Shown here: positions 1 to 12,500 of the stretch, piece after piece | How the letters are laid out: each line of letters opens with the position of its first letter | Numbering within the stretch: position 1 is the stretch's first letter | Source of the DNA: Chamaea fasciata | Taxonomy: Eukaryota; Chordata; Aves; Passeriformes; Sylviidae | Length of the DNA stretch: 64,000 nucleotides | Assembly (NCBI GenBank): GCA_029207755.1 | Contig: JARCOQ010000025.1 | Coordinates: 3,154,820 to 3,218,819, forward strand | Direction: 5' to 3' | Translations under genes and position numbers: made by a program | Notes under the pieces: model-generated | What the model was told of the DNA's origin: nothing | Database searches by the model: none | Seen by the model: the letters and a program-made list of their open reading frames with translations, nothing else

Positions 1-200
1 CACCTGGAGACTTTGCCCCCCAGACATCTCTGGGTGGGAAATTTTCCCCCAAAAGCCACTCTGGGTGGGGAATTCTGCCCCCCCAAGCCACTCTGGGTGG
101 GGAATTCTGTCCCCCCAGACCTCTCTGGACAGGATATTTTGCTCCCAAAGCCTCTCTGGGTAGGAAATTTTGCCCCCAAAGCCCCTCTGGGTCCTGGCAG
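1..200. repeat. Minisatellite of about 32-bp units at the left edge
   Basis: About five copies built on CTCTGGGTGGGGAATT and a C-rich run, with period 31-37 bp, continuing to the window edge. Lies in an ITPR3 intron. Confidence 0.85.
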
Positions 201-549
201 GTGAGCCCCACATCACCCTCCGGGCTGTTCACTCAGGGCAGTGCTGGTGCAGGAGCTTCCTTCACCTGCCCTGTTTTCCACCCCAATCCACCTCTCAGGA
301 ATCTGGCGGTGCTTTGGCCCCGGTGCCAAAACCTCCGGCTCCCAACACAAGCCGTGCTGGAGATTTCCTGCACGGAACCCCCGCCGTGCCTCAGTTTCCC
401 TCCTCGCAAACCCGGGGTCAGGGCGCGCTCGGAGCCAGGCTTGGGATTCCATTTCGGAGTCGCTGTGCTGAGTTTTGTTTTTGTTTTTTTACCTCCCCCT
501 GGTTTCTCCTTCCCACCAGCGCCTTTTGCAGCAATTCCCACTAATTAGC

Positions 550-770
550 AATTTAATGGGGACCGCTGCGGGTGCTCGGGGCGGGGGCTCCGCTGCCCCG
601 GCCCCGCGGGCTGCTCGGGCTGCTCGGCACGGGATGTGCCATTGGCAAACAGGTAAAACGAAACGTGAAACCTGGCGCTGCCCCAGCGGCCCCGGCCGCT
701 GAGAACCGCGCTCGGCGCTGCCCCAGCGGCACTCCCAGGTAAATAAATACGCCTCGGGCCCGCGGCCAGC
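550..770. promoter_or_regulatory. CpG-rich patch in an ITPR3 5' intron
   Basis: Locally high CpG with a 15-bp duplicated block (CGCTGCCCCAGCGGC near 675 and 717), a CCAAT-like ATTGG near 641 and TAAATAAATA near 739. It could be an internal promoter or a non-coding exon border, but no exon is demonstrable. The rest of 1-1676 shows no exon matching the missing N-terminal residues. Confidence 0.25.
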
Positions 771-1193
771 CAGGGAAGGGACGTTTTTATTTTCTTTTTA
801 ATTATTATTATTTTTTTGAATATTTTTTTTTCTTTTTTTTTGTGCCTGAACTTTCTGGGCTTCTATTTCAGGCATAATTAGGGCGATTCAGGCTGCCGAG
901 AGCCCTTTGCTGCCCTCGCCCCGCTCAGCTCCCAGCCCAGGAAAGGGGGTTGGGAGATGTGAGGGCCTCGTTGTCTCCCAGACATCTGCTCTCCTGCCTC
1001 GCTTCCCGAAGCCTGGCCGGGGATGTGTCTGCACTTCCCGCCCACCAGCCTGGGGGAAAACAGGGGAATGGGGGCAAGCTGCAGCACAGGGAGGGTTTGG
1101 AGGAGCTGGGATGCGTCTTGTGCATCTTTTAGGATCTTGAAATAGAGCTGCTGATGTGGAGGTTGCGGGAACTGGTGATGCGGGTCACGGAGG

Positions 1194-1234
1194 GAGGGAT
1201 GGATGGATGGATGGATGGATGGATGGATGGATGC
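1194..1234. repeat. (GGAT)n microsatellite
   Basis: About ten GGAT units in the ITPR3 intron before w1. Confidence 0.95.
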
Positions 1235-1676
1235 ATGGAAGTGTGTGTCCCCATGGGAGGGCCACCACAGGCCCCTCCTGCAGCCTCGGGGTGTCCCGTG
1301 GGTGACAAGGGACGTGGAGGCTGATCCTGTCCCAGATCCCTCCCGCCGGCATCCTCTCCTCCTCTGGTGCAGCTGGGCTCCATCAGAGCTCCTTCTCCCC
1401 CCTGAAGCTTTCCTTCCCGAACAGCACAGCCATTTCCGATGGGAACACTCCTGGCCACGAGTCCAAGGAGTGCAGTAATTCCTGGACTCGTTATTTATCC
1501 TGATTTGCAGCCGGCCCAGCAGCCAGCACACGCTGACGTGACCTCTGGCCGTGTCTCCCTCATGGATGGGGGGACCATCCCAGGAGTGTCCCTGCCCCTT
1601 GGTGACACTGGCCCTGCTTGGGGACGCCCTGGAGGCTGCTGCAGCCTCAGCAGGCTCCGTTGTGCTCTGTCCCCAG

Positions 1677-4600
1677 ATTGCCTCTTCAAGGTGTGTCCCA
1701 TGAACCGCTACTCTGCCCAGAAGCAGTACTGGAAGGCCAAGCAGACCAAGCAGGACAAGGACAAGATCGCAGATGTGGTGCTGCTGCAGAAGCTCCAGGT
1801 GAGCAGGAGCCAGGGACTCTGAGCTGGCAGCGCCCACGAACCGGGTGGGCGATGGCTCCAGACCTCTGGTGGTGTGATTTGGGGTGAGAAGGGATTTCCA
1901 GCTGTGTTTTCCCCCTTGTCCCCTGCCCGGCCATTGTTGTGTCACCCTCCTGGTGCTTCTTGTGCAAAGGTGCTGTGGAAGAGGAGCTCTGTGAGCACAG
2001 CCCTGCACCCTGGGGTGTCCCAGGGCACTCCTCAGCACCCTAGGGCACCCCAGGATACTCCTCAGCACCCCAGGGCACTCCAGGACAGCCCTCAGTACCC
2101 CAGGGCACCCCAGGACACTCCAGGACACCTTTGAGCATTTCAGGACACTCCAGGGCACTCCTCAGCACCCTAGGACACTCCTCAGCACTCCAGGACACCC
2201 CAGGACAGCCCTCAGCACTCCAGGATACCCCTCAGGACACCCTTCAGTATTTCAGGACACCCCAGGGCACCCCAGAGCACCTTTCAGCACCCCGGGACAC
2301 CCCTGCAGGAGGGAGCCTGGCTTCCAGGACGTGCTCCAAGGGGCTGGGGAAGGGAAAGGCTCCCGTTGGCTTCCCCGAGCTTTGGCCAGGGCCCACATCA
2401 AACATTGCACAACGGCCTGAGGCAGCTGGCGAGGCCCCGCCGATGATTCATAAAACCAGAGCTGGGGAGAGATTTCACTAAATCATCTCGTCGGGCCTGG
2501 AGCCCGGCCCTGGCCCCACCGTCCCCAGCTCTGCCTCGGGCAGGGGGGGCTGGGCAGGGCCAGGACAGCGTGTCCTGCTCTGGAGGTGCCAGGACGGGGT
2601 CGGTGGCTGCTGCCACGGCCAGCCCCGTGCGCTCCCTGGCACACGGAATCCCATTTTCCTGCTCCCCTTAGCCGGGGTTGGAACGTCCCAGCTGTCCTGG
2701 CCACGAGCTGTCCAGCCCAGCAGAGGCTCATTTCTGAGCCTGATTGATTGCACCTTGGTTAGGGCTGATCTTAAAGAGCTTCTGCCCTTTCCCCGCTCCT
2801 CTCTGCCGCTCCCCGTGTCTTTGTGGCCGCGTGGGGGGCTCAGCCCAGCCCTGCCAAGCTCTGCAGGCTCCGGGCTCCTGCCTGCCCCTCAGCAGGGAGG
2901 CTGAGAACATCTGCCAGCCCACAGAGATGATTCCCTGGGGCAGGAGCAGCCAGGTCTGCAGTGGAGAAGCCCCACCTGTGATGCCCGTGGTTGCCTTCCC
3001 CAGCTCATGCCCCTCGCTGCTGTGTCTCAGTGGGTTTAAGCTCTGTGTTTTCCTGGCCCAAAGCAGCTCAGACAGGCTGTGGGGGCTTTCCAGCCCCTCT
3101 GCTGATGTCCCCCAGTCCTCCTGGGGGCATCCCTGACACTCCTGGGCTTGGGGACAGTCCCCAGCCCATCTGAGGGACAGCGTGGGAACATCAGCTCCGG
3201 GAACTCACGTGCCTGGGGCAGCCACAGCTCCCGGTGCCAGCCCCAGTGGCTGCTGGCGAGGGAGGTGCTCAGATCTGCAGGGAGATTTCGTGCTGCTGGA
3301 TCTCCCATCAGGGCCCCGTTGCTCCACGGGGTTGTTGTTCAACTCCCCGAGCAGCGTCACTGTGGGATTTCTTGGCAGAGGGTTTGTCCTGATGGCAGCA
3401 GCCACCACTGCAGGGGTGAGGGGGCTCCAGGTGGCACCCAGAACTCTGTGGGGATGGAAGGGTGACTCCAGGTGGCACCCAGAGCTCTGTGGGGATGGAA
3501 GGGTGACTCCAGGTGGCACCCAGAACTCTGTGGGGACAGGGACCAGGCACATTCAGAGCCCTCACCTGCTTGGGCACTCAGGACCTGCTGCCCCATCCTC
3601 CCTCCCAGTGCCAAGCCATGATTCCAGACGTTTCCCAGTTCCTCTGCCCTCGGGTGAAAGGGCTGAGAGCAGGATGGGAAGGGGCAGAGGCTCTCCCAGC
3701 TCCATCCCTCGCTGTTTCCTGTCACAATTTTGGGGCAGCGCTGGGCTGGAGCTGCCCGGGCTGTGCCCAGCCTGGCGCTGTGGGCGCTCCTCTGCCATTC
3801 CCACATTTGCTGTGGGAGCAAGTCCCTGCCTGGCTCCACGTGTGTCAGCACCCCATCGCTGCTCCAGCTGCCAGAGCTGGCGCATGGAAAATCTCTGTGG
3901 TTTTTGGAGAGGGGCTGCTGAGCCTTCACTCCTGGGGACCCATCCTGCTGCAGCAGGTCCAGGCCTGCTCCATCTCTGGGCATGGTGCCTTTGGCTCCTT
4001 GGTTTTGGTGGTGCCAAGAGCCCCCAGTCCCCACAGCCCTGTTTTGGGGTGTTTTACCCCCATCCCCAGCCTGGGCCCAGCATCCTCATTCAGTGTCACC
4101 CCAAAACCTGCTGTCCTGGGGGAGTTTTGGTGCCCTTTTGTCCCTGTCCTAACTTGTAAAGTCCTCGATTTAAAGCCCTCCTGGACTCCCTAGGGCTGGT
4201 CAGGGCCACACCGTGTCCCTGGGCTGAGCTCTTGGGTGCTCCCTGCTGTGGCTCTGGGAGACAGAGGGACACTGACCCTGATCCCAGCCCAGAGCCAAGG
4301 CTGTGAGTGAGTGACCGTGCTGGGATTTGCTCCCGGGGAGGGAGAAGGGTGCTGCCCCACACTCAACTCTTCTCCCTTGGGAGCAGCACGCGGCCCAGAT
4401 GGAGCAGAAGCAGAACGAGACGGAGAACAAGAAGGTGCACGGGGACGTGGTGAAGTACGGGAGCGTCATCCAGGTACGGATCCAGCACATCTGGGGAGGG
4501 GCTGCTGGTGTCTGGGGGGAGCTTTGGGGGCTGCACTTCCCATCTCTCCCACCCTTGGCCCCTCCAGCTGCTGCACATGAAGAGCAACAAGTACCTGACG

Positions 4601-6592
4601 GTGAACAAGCGGCTGCCGGCGCTGCTGGAGAAGAACGCCATGCGGGTCACCCTGGATGCCACCGGCAACGAGGGCTCCTGGCTCTTCATCCAGCCCTTCT
4701 GGAAGCTCAGGAGCAACGGGGACAACGTGAGCAGAGGGCCCAGCAGTCCCTGAAGGGGTGTGCAAAGAGCTCCGTGCCCGGGCTGGGCTCCTCACTGGGC
4801 ACCCGGTCTCATCCTCGCTCCCCTTCTCCCATTCTGCTCCCCAGGTAGTCGTGGGAGACAAAGTCATCCTGAACCCCGTCAACGCCGGGCAGCCGCTGCA
4901 CGCCAGCAACTACGAGCTGGCTGACAACGCTGGCTGCAAGGAAGTATGGAAGGGCCTGGGGGGTTTCCTTCCTTCCCCTCCCTTTCCCCCCCACTTTTTC
5001 CCTCCTTTTCCCTTCTTTTTTTCCCTTTTTTTCCCCCTTCTTTTTTTCCCCCCCTTCTTTTTTTTTTTTCCCCTTCTTTTTCCTTCTTTTTCCTTTGTCC
5101 TGGGGTCGTGACCGCTCTCCCTTGCTCTGCAGGTGAACTCGGTCAATTGTAACACCAGCTGGAAAATCAACCTGTTCATGCAGTTCTGCGACCACATGGA
5201 GGAAGTGCTGAAGGGGGTAAGGAAGGAGCTCGGGGGGGGACAGGACGTGTGAGCGGCCGCCTGGCTCTGTGACACAGGCAGAGAAGAGGTCCTGCCCTGG
5301 GGGCAGTAATTCCAGGGAGAAATCATCACCCGGAGAGCAGCACAGTGAGGCAGAGTGGGATATTTTAGGATCTGCTGGCAGCAGGGAGCTGAGGGCACAA
5401 ATTACCGAGCTCAGGGTGTTAAATGACTTTTAGGGACAACCCCAGGCCCACGCAGTGCCAGCAGTGGCTTCTTGTGCGGGGACAATTCAGCTGCCCAGCC
5501 CTGCTGTTGCCTGGGAAAGGAACTTTCCCTGCTGAGCTATTGTTCAGGGCCAAGGTCCTCCAGGAAGCAGCTGGATGTGGATTGTTGGGATCTTACAGAC
5601 CTTCATCCCCCAGGTGCTGTGCTTATCCCAGCTTCCCACATCCTCCTTCCCGGGGTGTTAATGCCTTTAACATGTCGGAGAGCAGAGCCTCTGCCCGCTC
5701 CAGGGGCGGAAAGGGATGGATTCGCATCCATTTATCCCCTTGGGGTGGAAGCAGAGGGGTCACTGCGTGGATAATGGGAGTGGTGGCAGTGCAGGGTGCC
5801 TGTGCCCCGTCCCCTGGGCTCAGAGGAGCATTTGTGCTGCCTAGGGCAGGTTTTGGCATTTGTGCTGCCTGGGGCAGGTTTTGGCAGAGCTCAGGGAGGT
5901 TGGATGGGCAGAGGTGACAGTGCCCTGTGGTCCCCAGGGTCCCACAGTCCTGCCATGCAGCTGGGAGCTGTGTCCAGGAGGAATCCCGTCCCCTTTTCAG
6001 CATGAGGGGTCACAAGAGGAGATGCACTGCAGGAGAGCCATGGAGAGAAACTTTTCCACCTACTGAGTGGTTAAACATGGGAACAGGCTCGCCAGGGCAG
6101 TCACCATCCCTGGAATGTTCGAAAATGAGCAGACAGACACTTCAGGATATGGTTTAGCGGGCATGGTGGTGAAAGATTGCACTTAATGACCCTGGAGCTC
6201 TTTTCCAACCTGGAAGACTCCAGGATCCTTTGACCCTGACCCTCACCCCTGCGTCCTGGTGCAGGGGGACGTGGTGAGGCTGTTCCACGCCGAGCAGGAG
6301 AAGTTCCTCACCTGTGACGAGTACAAGGGCAAGCTGCACGTCTTCCTCCGCACCACCCTGCGCCAGTCGGCCACCTCGGCCACCAGCTCCAACGCCCTGT
6401 GGGAGGTGGAGGTGAGCAGGGAGGGCAGGGAGGGGCTGTTTGGAGACCTCCCAGCCCCTCCTGCGCTGTGGCTGAGCTCTCCCCTGCCTCTCCCAGGTGG
6501 TTCACCACGACCCGTGCCGAGGGGGGGCCGGCCACTGGAACGGCTTGTACCGCTTCAAGCACCTCGCCACGGGCAACTACCTGGCAGCGGAG
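1677..6592 (+). CDS. ITPR3: ITPR3 exons w1-w7: suppressor domain and start of IP3-binding core
   Basis: Exons: 1677-1798, 4387-4473, 4568-4726, 4845-4943, 5133-5216, 6265-6411, 6497-6592. They encode roughly residues 54-318. w1 reads [16 protein letters not shown], the conserved beta-trefoil of the suppressor domain. w3 ([15 protein letters not shown]) and w6-w7 are MIR repeats. w6 carries LRTTLRQ, equivalent to the first basic cluster (Arg, Thr, Thr, Arg) that contacts IP3 phosphates. w1 begins with the last two bases of an Asp codon after a clean CCCCAG acceptor. Introns are short, 85 bp between w6 and w7. The intron before w5 holds a long polypyrimidine tract, and the one before w6 contains a CR1 tail. 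Confidence 0.95.
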
Positions 6593-9500
6593 GTAAGGGC
6601 GGGGCAGAGGGGTGCAGGAACCTGCCCGGGGGCTGTGGCACCCCTGGCAAAGGCTGTGCCCACCTCGGGCAGGGAGTGATGCCCAGCGTCTCCTCTGGCC
6701 CCCTCCAGTTTGCTCCCTGCGACTCCTCCTTGCTCCCAGGAGATGTTGGCACCTGACCGCCGTCATCACTTTACTGGTTTCGGACCAAACTTTTCCCCCT
6801 GAAATCCCCCAGTTGAAGGGGTTTTCTTGCTCACATGGCTGGGTTTGGCTCCTTTTCTGCCCCAGGGGGATGGGAGGGGGTGGCTGGGGCGTTTCTGTGC
6901 TCACCCCATGCCAAGGGAGCCACTGGCACGGCCCGGTGCGTTGGAAGTGGGACGTGACTCATCCTGGCAGAGGGTGGGGGCAAAATCTGGGTCTGGAAGC
7001 ACCATCTGCCAGGTTTTTCTGCTCCCATTTAAGGCCAGCTCAAGGCCTCCTGAAGGAGTTGCTGCCCTTGGATAATGGGGTGTGTTTGGCACTGCCGGGA
7101 CCGAGGGCTGTGCTCTGCTGCCAGCGCAGCAGGGACATCCTGGGGACGTGCTCCAGCTGGAGAAGACACCCGAGGGCAGCCCCCAGGGCCCTTCCAGCAC
7201 TGCAGGGTGGAAAACAGCAAACTCTGGGGCTCTGAAATGGGTGCTTTAAGCCCAAAGACACTCTGTTAACACCTGAAGAGGAAAGAAGATCTCAGGCTGA
7301 GCCCATCCTGGGCTGGTGCTGCTCACTGGGAGCTCAGCATGGAGCCTCCAGGCAGTTCTGGCTGCCACACGGGGCCCAGGTCTGCTCCCCTGGGCTCCCC
7401 CATCCTGCTCCCAGGGCTGGGACACCATGCACTGGGCACAGGTCACATCCTCCAGCCCCACCTGGGCAGGTTTCCTCTCCGTGCTGTGTTCAGGGAAGGC
7501 AGGGATAGGGACCACACACCACCCCCGGGGGTTTGGAGGGACTGACCGACTGACAGCTGCCTTTCATCTCCCTCTTTAACTTTTCAGGAAAACCCAAGTT
7601 ATAAAGGAGACGTGGCTGAGCCCAAAGCAGCGCCCACGGTGAGCAGAACCGCTGCTGCCGCTGCCCCAACCACGCCAGCTCTCAGCCAGGGCCCGAAGGC
7701 AGGGAAATGCCCCAAAACAGCCCTCCGAGGGGACTGCAGCCCAGTTTGTCCCACAGCATCCCACTCAGAGCAGTGTCCCTGTGTCCCACCTGTGAGAGGA
7801 CCCTGCCAAAACCTCTCAGAGGTGTCCCAGTGCATGTTGGCTCTCCAGGCCACGGGGAAATGCCTGATAAATGAGAGAGTTGGACGTTCAGGGGGGGTTT
7901 TCTGTGCTGTTGGTGAGGTTTGCACAGGGGGGGCCTCGTAGCTCAGGTGCATCCACGCCGCTTGTGCTCCGCTCGTGTGAGGTTCAGCCCTGGCAGAGCT
8001 TCTGCTGCATCCCCCCGATGCTGAGGGTGCAGGAGACCCCCGAGCCGGGCTCAGAGACCCCCTCCCCACCGTGCAGGGGGGCAGCAGCCGCGCCAGCCGC
8101 AGGAACACCGGGGAGAAGATCAAGTACCGGCTGGTGGCCGTGCCCCACGGCAACGACATCGCCTCCCTCTTCGAGCTGGACCCCACCACGCTGCAGAAAA
8201 CGGATTCCTTCGTCCCACGGTAGGGCAGGAAGAGGAGGGGGGGATGAGTGCTGGGGGAAGGGCAGGGCTGGCGTGTCCCTGGGGTGGGGACATCACTCGC
8301 CGGGACGCTCTGAGGGGATCACTCAGCAGGACGTTGTGCTGTTGGCAGGAACTCCTACGTGAGGCTGCGCCACCTCTGCACCAACACCTGGATTCAGAGC
8401 ACCAACGTGCCCATCGACATCGATGAGGAGAGGCCCATCCGCCTCATGGTACAGCCCTGCTCCCTCCTCTCTCCCAGGGTTTATTCCCTCTTAGGGTGCT
8501 CCTTCCCTCCCAGCACCCGGGGGCTGAAACACCCTGGATGATCCAAAGGGGTGCGTGGACACCAGCCTGGAGGCCACCCCAGTCACCCAGAGCCCACCCC
8601 AGCCCTTCTGATGGGGACAAGCTGTGTCACTGATGTCAGCAGGGGTGGTGGCACCTGGTGGGGACATGCCTGGCATGGCCCTGTCTGTGTGACGCTGCTT
8701 CTCCGTTGCTTCCCAGCTGGGCACGTGCCCCACCAAAGAGGACAAAGAAGCTTTTGCCATCGTCTCCGTGCCTGTGTCCGAAATCCGGGACCTGGACTTT
8801 GCCAACGACGCCAGCTCCATGCTGGCCAACGTGGTGGAGAAGATGAACGAGGGTTTCCTCAGCCAGAACGACCGGAGGTAAAAGACCCCTGGGGATGTGC
8901 TGGGTTCCTCCGTGGGCTCCCCAGCAGGATGAGGCCCCTGCCTGGTGCTGGTGCCAGTGCTGCCCTTGCTTCCCTGCCCACAGCCCCAATCCACGCCTGC
9001 TTCTCCCAGGAGCCTGGCGAGGAAACCAGATAACGGCACAGCCCCGCTCCGGCCCCTCCTAGAAAAATATCCTAGAAAAATATCCTAGAAAAATATCCTA
9101 GGAAAATATCCGAGGGGCTGGGAGATGGCCCCACGATAGGGGCAGCCGCCTTAGTCACTGTATTATTTTTAGGTGGGTGGGTTCTTGGTGCTTCCTGAGC
9201 AGACACAGATCCCTGTGGGACAGAGCGAGCGGCTGCCGCCCTGCCAGCCTGGCCCACGGGGGTGACCATGGGGGCAGAGGCGTTAAATGCAGAATGCCTG
9301 GTGTAAGCCACAAGCAAAGCCCCCCAGACACTCGCCCTGGCACGTACAGGAACCACAGGGGCTGCAGATCCACCATTGACCTCCATCAGGGAGTGCAGGA
9401 TCAGCCAGCAGCTCCCCTGGCAGGTTTCTGAGGCTCTTTGGCCCCCAATACCCACCAGCCTCACTGCAGGGACCGGAGTCTGGGCAGGTGAGCAGCTCCC

Positions 9501-12500
9501 AGCCCACTCACCCCGTGTCCCTTCGCAGGTTCGTGATCCAGCTGCTGGAGGACTTGGTGTTCTTTGTCAGTGATGTCCCCAACAATGGCCAGAACGTGCT
9601 GGACATCGTGGTGACCAAGCCCAACCGGGAGCGGCAGAAGCTGATGCGGGAGCAGAACATCCTGAAGCAGGTGGGTGGCCCTGGGGCCCTGCATCCCAGC
9701 AAGGCTGGGACATGTCCTGTGGGGATGTCCTTTCCTGCTCAGGGCCACTCTGGGGGCCAGAGGGATGGAAAACCCCACGGAGGAGGGTCTGGCCTCCAGC
9801 TCGTGCCGTGGTGTCCAGCCATGCACAGGGGGCTGGTGTGGAGCAGGACACAGCCCTGATCTCTTCTTTTGGGCAGATCTTTGGGATCCTGAAGGCCCCT
9901 TTCAAGGACAAGGGCGGGGAAGGGCCCCTAGTGAGGCTGGAAGAGCTGTCGGACCAGAAGAACGCTCCCTACCAATACATGTTCCGCCTGTGCTACCGCG
10001 TGCTCCGGCATTCCCAGGAGGATTACCGCAAGAACCAGGTGCTGGCGAGGGTGACCCCCCTCCCCGTGGAGCCTTGTGGGGGACAGGGGGACATCACTCA
10101 CAGCCCTCCCGTGCCCGCTGCAGGAGCACATTGCCAAGCAGTTTGGGATGATGCAGTCGCAGATCGGCTACGACATCCTGGCCGAGGACACCATCACGGC
10201 GCTGCTGCACAACAACCGCAAGCTGCTGGAGAAGCACATCACCAAGACCGAGGTGGAGACCTTCGTCAGCCTGGTGCGCAAGAACCGCGAGCCACGGTGC
10301 GTGCGGGGTCCCCGCGGGCTGGGAGGGGAAAGGGGAGCCACGGGGAGCCCCTCCCTCTCACGGCAGAGCCGCCTCTCCCCCCCGACAGGTTCCTGGATTA
10401 TCTCTCGGATCTCTGCGTGTCCAACCACATCGCCATCCCCGTCACGCAGGAGCTGATCTGCAAGTGCGTGCTGGACTCGAAGAACAGCGACATCCTCATC
10501 AAGACCGAGTGAGTGGCTGAGGGAGGGGGTTTGCACCTCAGGGGTCTGTCGTGGGTTGGATGTCAGGCGCCCACCAAAGCCGCTCGCTCTGCAGCTGGAG
10601 AGAGGAGAGAAAAGTTATCGAAGGGATCGTGGGTTGGGATAAGAACCAGGAGAAATCGCTCATCAAATGCTATCACAGGCAAAACAGGCTCAGGGATATA
10701 ATTTAAGTTTATTCTTGACTAAATCAGAGCAGGATTATGAGAAGTTAAACCTTTAGAAACGCCTTGTCCCTACAAGGAACCCACTACGGGGTGGGCCTGG
10801 TCCCACTGACGCTCCGTCACCCCTTGAGGTGCAGCCCCTCCATCCAGGGGAGCATGTCCAGATTTCCCCTTTCCTGTCCCAGGCTGAGGCCAGTGAAGGA
10901 GATGTCCCAGACCCACGAGTACCTGAGCATCGAGTACTCGGAGGAGGAGGTCTGGCTCACCTGGACGGACAAGAACAACGACCACCACGAGAAAAGCATC
11001 CGGCAGCTGGCACAGGAGGCCCGGGCTGGCAATGCCCACGACGAGAACGTCCTCAGCTACTACAGGTGACGCTCCTGTGGCACCTCCCCTCCAGGTGAGG
11101 CTGTGAGGGTTGCACGGCCTCACTGCCTCTCCCCCTCACCCCCGGGCAGGTACCAGCTGAAGCTCTTTGCCCGCATGTGCCTGGACCGCCAGTACCTGGC
11201 CATCAAGGAGATCTCCCAGCAGCTGGGGGTGGACCTGATCTTCCTGTGCATGGCAGATGAGATGCTGCCCTTCGACCTGCGCGCCTCCTTCTGCCACCTC
11301 ATGCTGCACGTGCACGTGGACAGGGACCCCCAGGAGCTGGTGATGCCCGTGAAGTTTGCACGGCTCTGGACAGAGATCCCCACAGCCATCACCATCAAAG
11401 AGTGAGACACGCCGGGGCTCAGGGTGGCTTTGAGGGACAGGGGGTGGCAGGGGAGCGTTTGTGGAGTGACCTGGGTAGGTCTGAGCCCTCAGAAGGAAGT
11501 GTGCTCCATCTGTCACAGCATCACTGCTGGTCGTGGTGGCTCAGGAGCCACCTGGACAGTGCTCCTGCCATCTGGGTGTGAGGACACCCGCTGTCCCCAG
11601 CTCACCCCAGTGTGTCCCCCTGCAGCTACGACTCCAACCTCAACGTCTCACGCGACGACAAGAAGAACAAGTTTGCCAGCACCATGGAGTTCGTGGAGGA
11701 CTATCTTAACAACGTGGTCAGCGAGGCCGTGCCCTTCGCCAACGAGGAGAAGAACAAGCTCACCTTCGAGGTGCGGGCGCTGCCGTGTCACCGGCACCTT
11801 GCAGGGTGTGACACAGCCTGGCTGCTGCTGCCGCTGCAGCGTCCCTGTCCCCCACCATGGATTCTCCTACTCAGCCCCCACCATGGCGAGGTCTGGAGCT
11901 GCCTTGTCCTTCCCCAGGTCGTCAGCCTGGCCCACAACCTCATCTACTTCGGCTTCTACAGCTTCAGCGAGCTGCTGCGCCTGACACGGACCCTGCTGGG
12001 CATCATCGACTGCGTCCAGAACCCCCAGCTGATGATGCAGGCAGTCTACAATGATGAGGTGGCAGGTGAGACCCTGCTCGTGGCCAGGGAGGTGTTTTCT
12101 GTAGTCTGCCCAGTGTTTTCCATGGTCTGCCCAGTGTTTTCCATGGTCTGCCCAGTGCTTTCCCGTTTTGGTGGCAAGAAAACCAGACACTGGCTCGCTG
12201 ATGTGGCTGGGTGTGATGTAGCACATGGGGTGGTGAGCCCGTGCCCGTGCCAAAATAAATATTCGGTTCCTTCTGTTCGTTCTCTGATTAAGTCTAGAGC
12301 ATTTTCCAGTCCAAGTGGGTCCTTCCTTGGTCCTCTGCCGCCTCCCTCTCCACCCACACTAACTGTGGTGCCTCTGCAGGGAAGAATGTGCGGAGGTCGA
12401 TCCAGGGCGTGGGGCAGATGATGTCCACCATGGTGCTGAGCAGGAAACAGTCCATCTTCAGCACCCCCAGCCTCAGCACTGGCTCTGCCCCGGAGCAAGT

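Noticed and set aside
1..1676. Missing N-terminal ITPR3 exons
   Set aside because: I looked for the family's HIGDIVSLYAEG and DDRCVVEP segments and found no match in any frame; these exons must lie upstream of the window.
878..2158. Long minus-strand open frame (426 codons)
   Set aside because: It runs through a (GGAT)n microsatellite and a minisatellite and crosses the true ITPR3 exon w1 on the opposite strand. No domain resemblance; GC-rich repeat artefact.
4961..5195. Lys/Gly-rich minus-strand protein
   Set aside because: It is the complement of the polypyrimidine tract; low complexity only.
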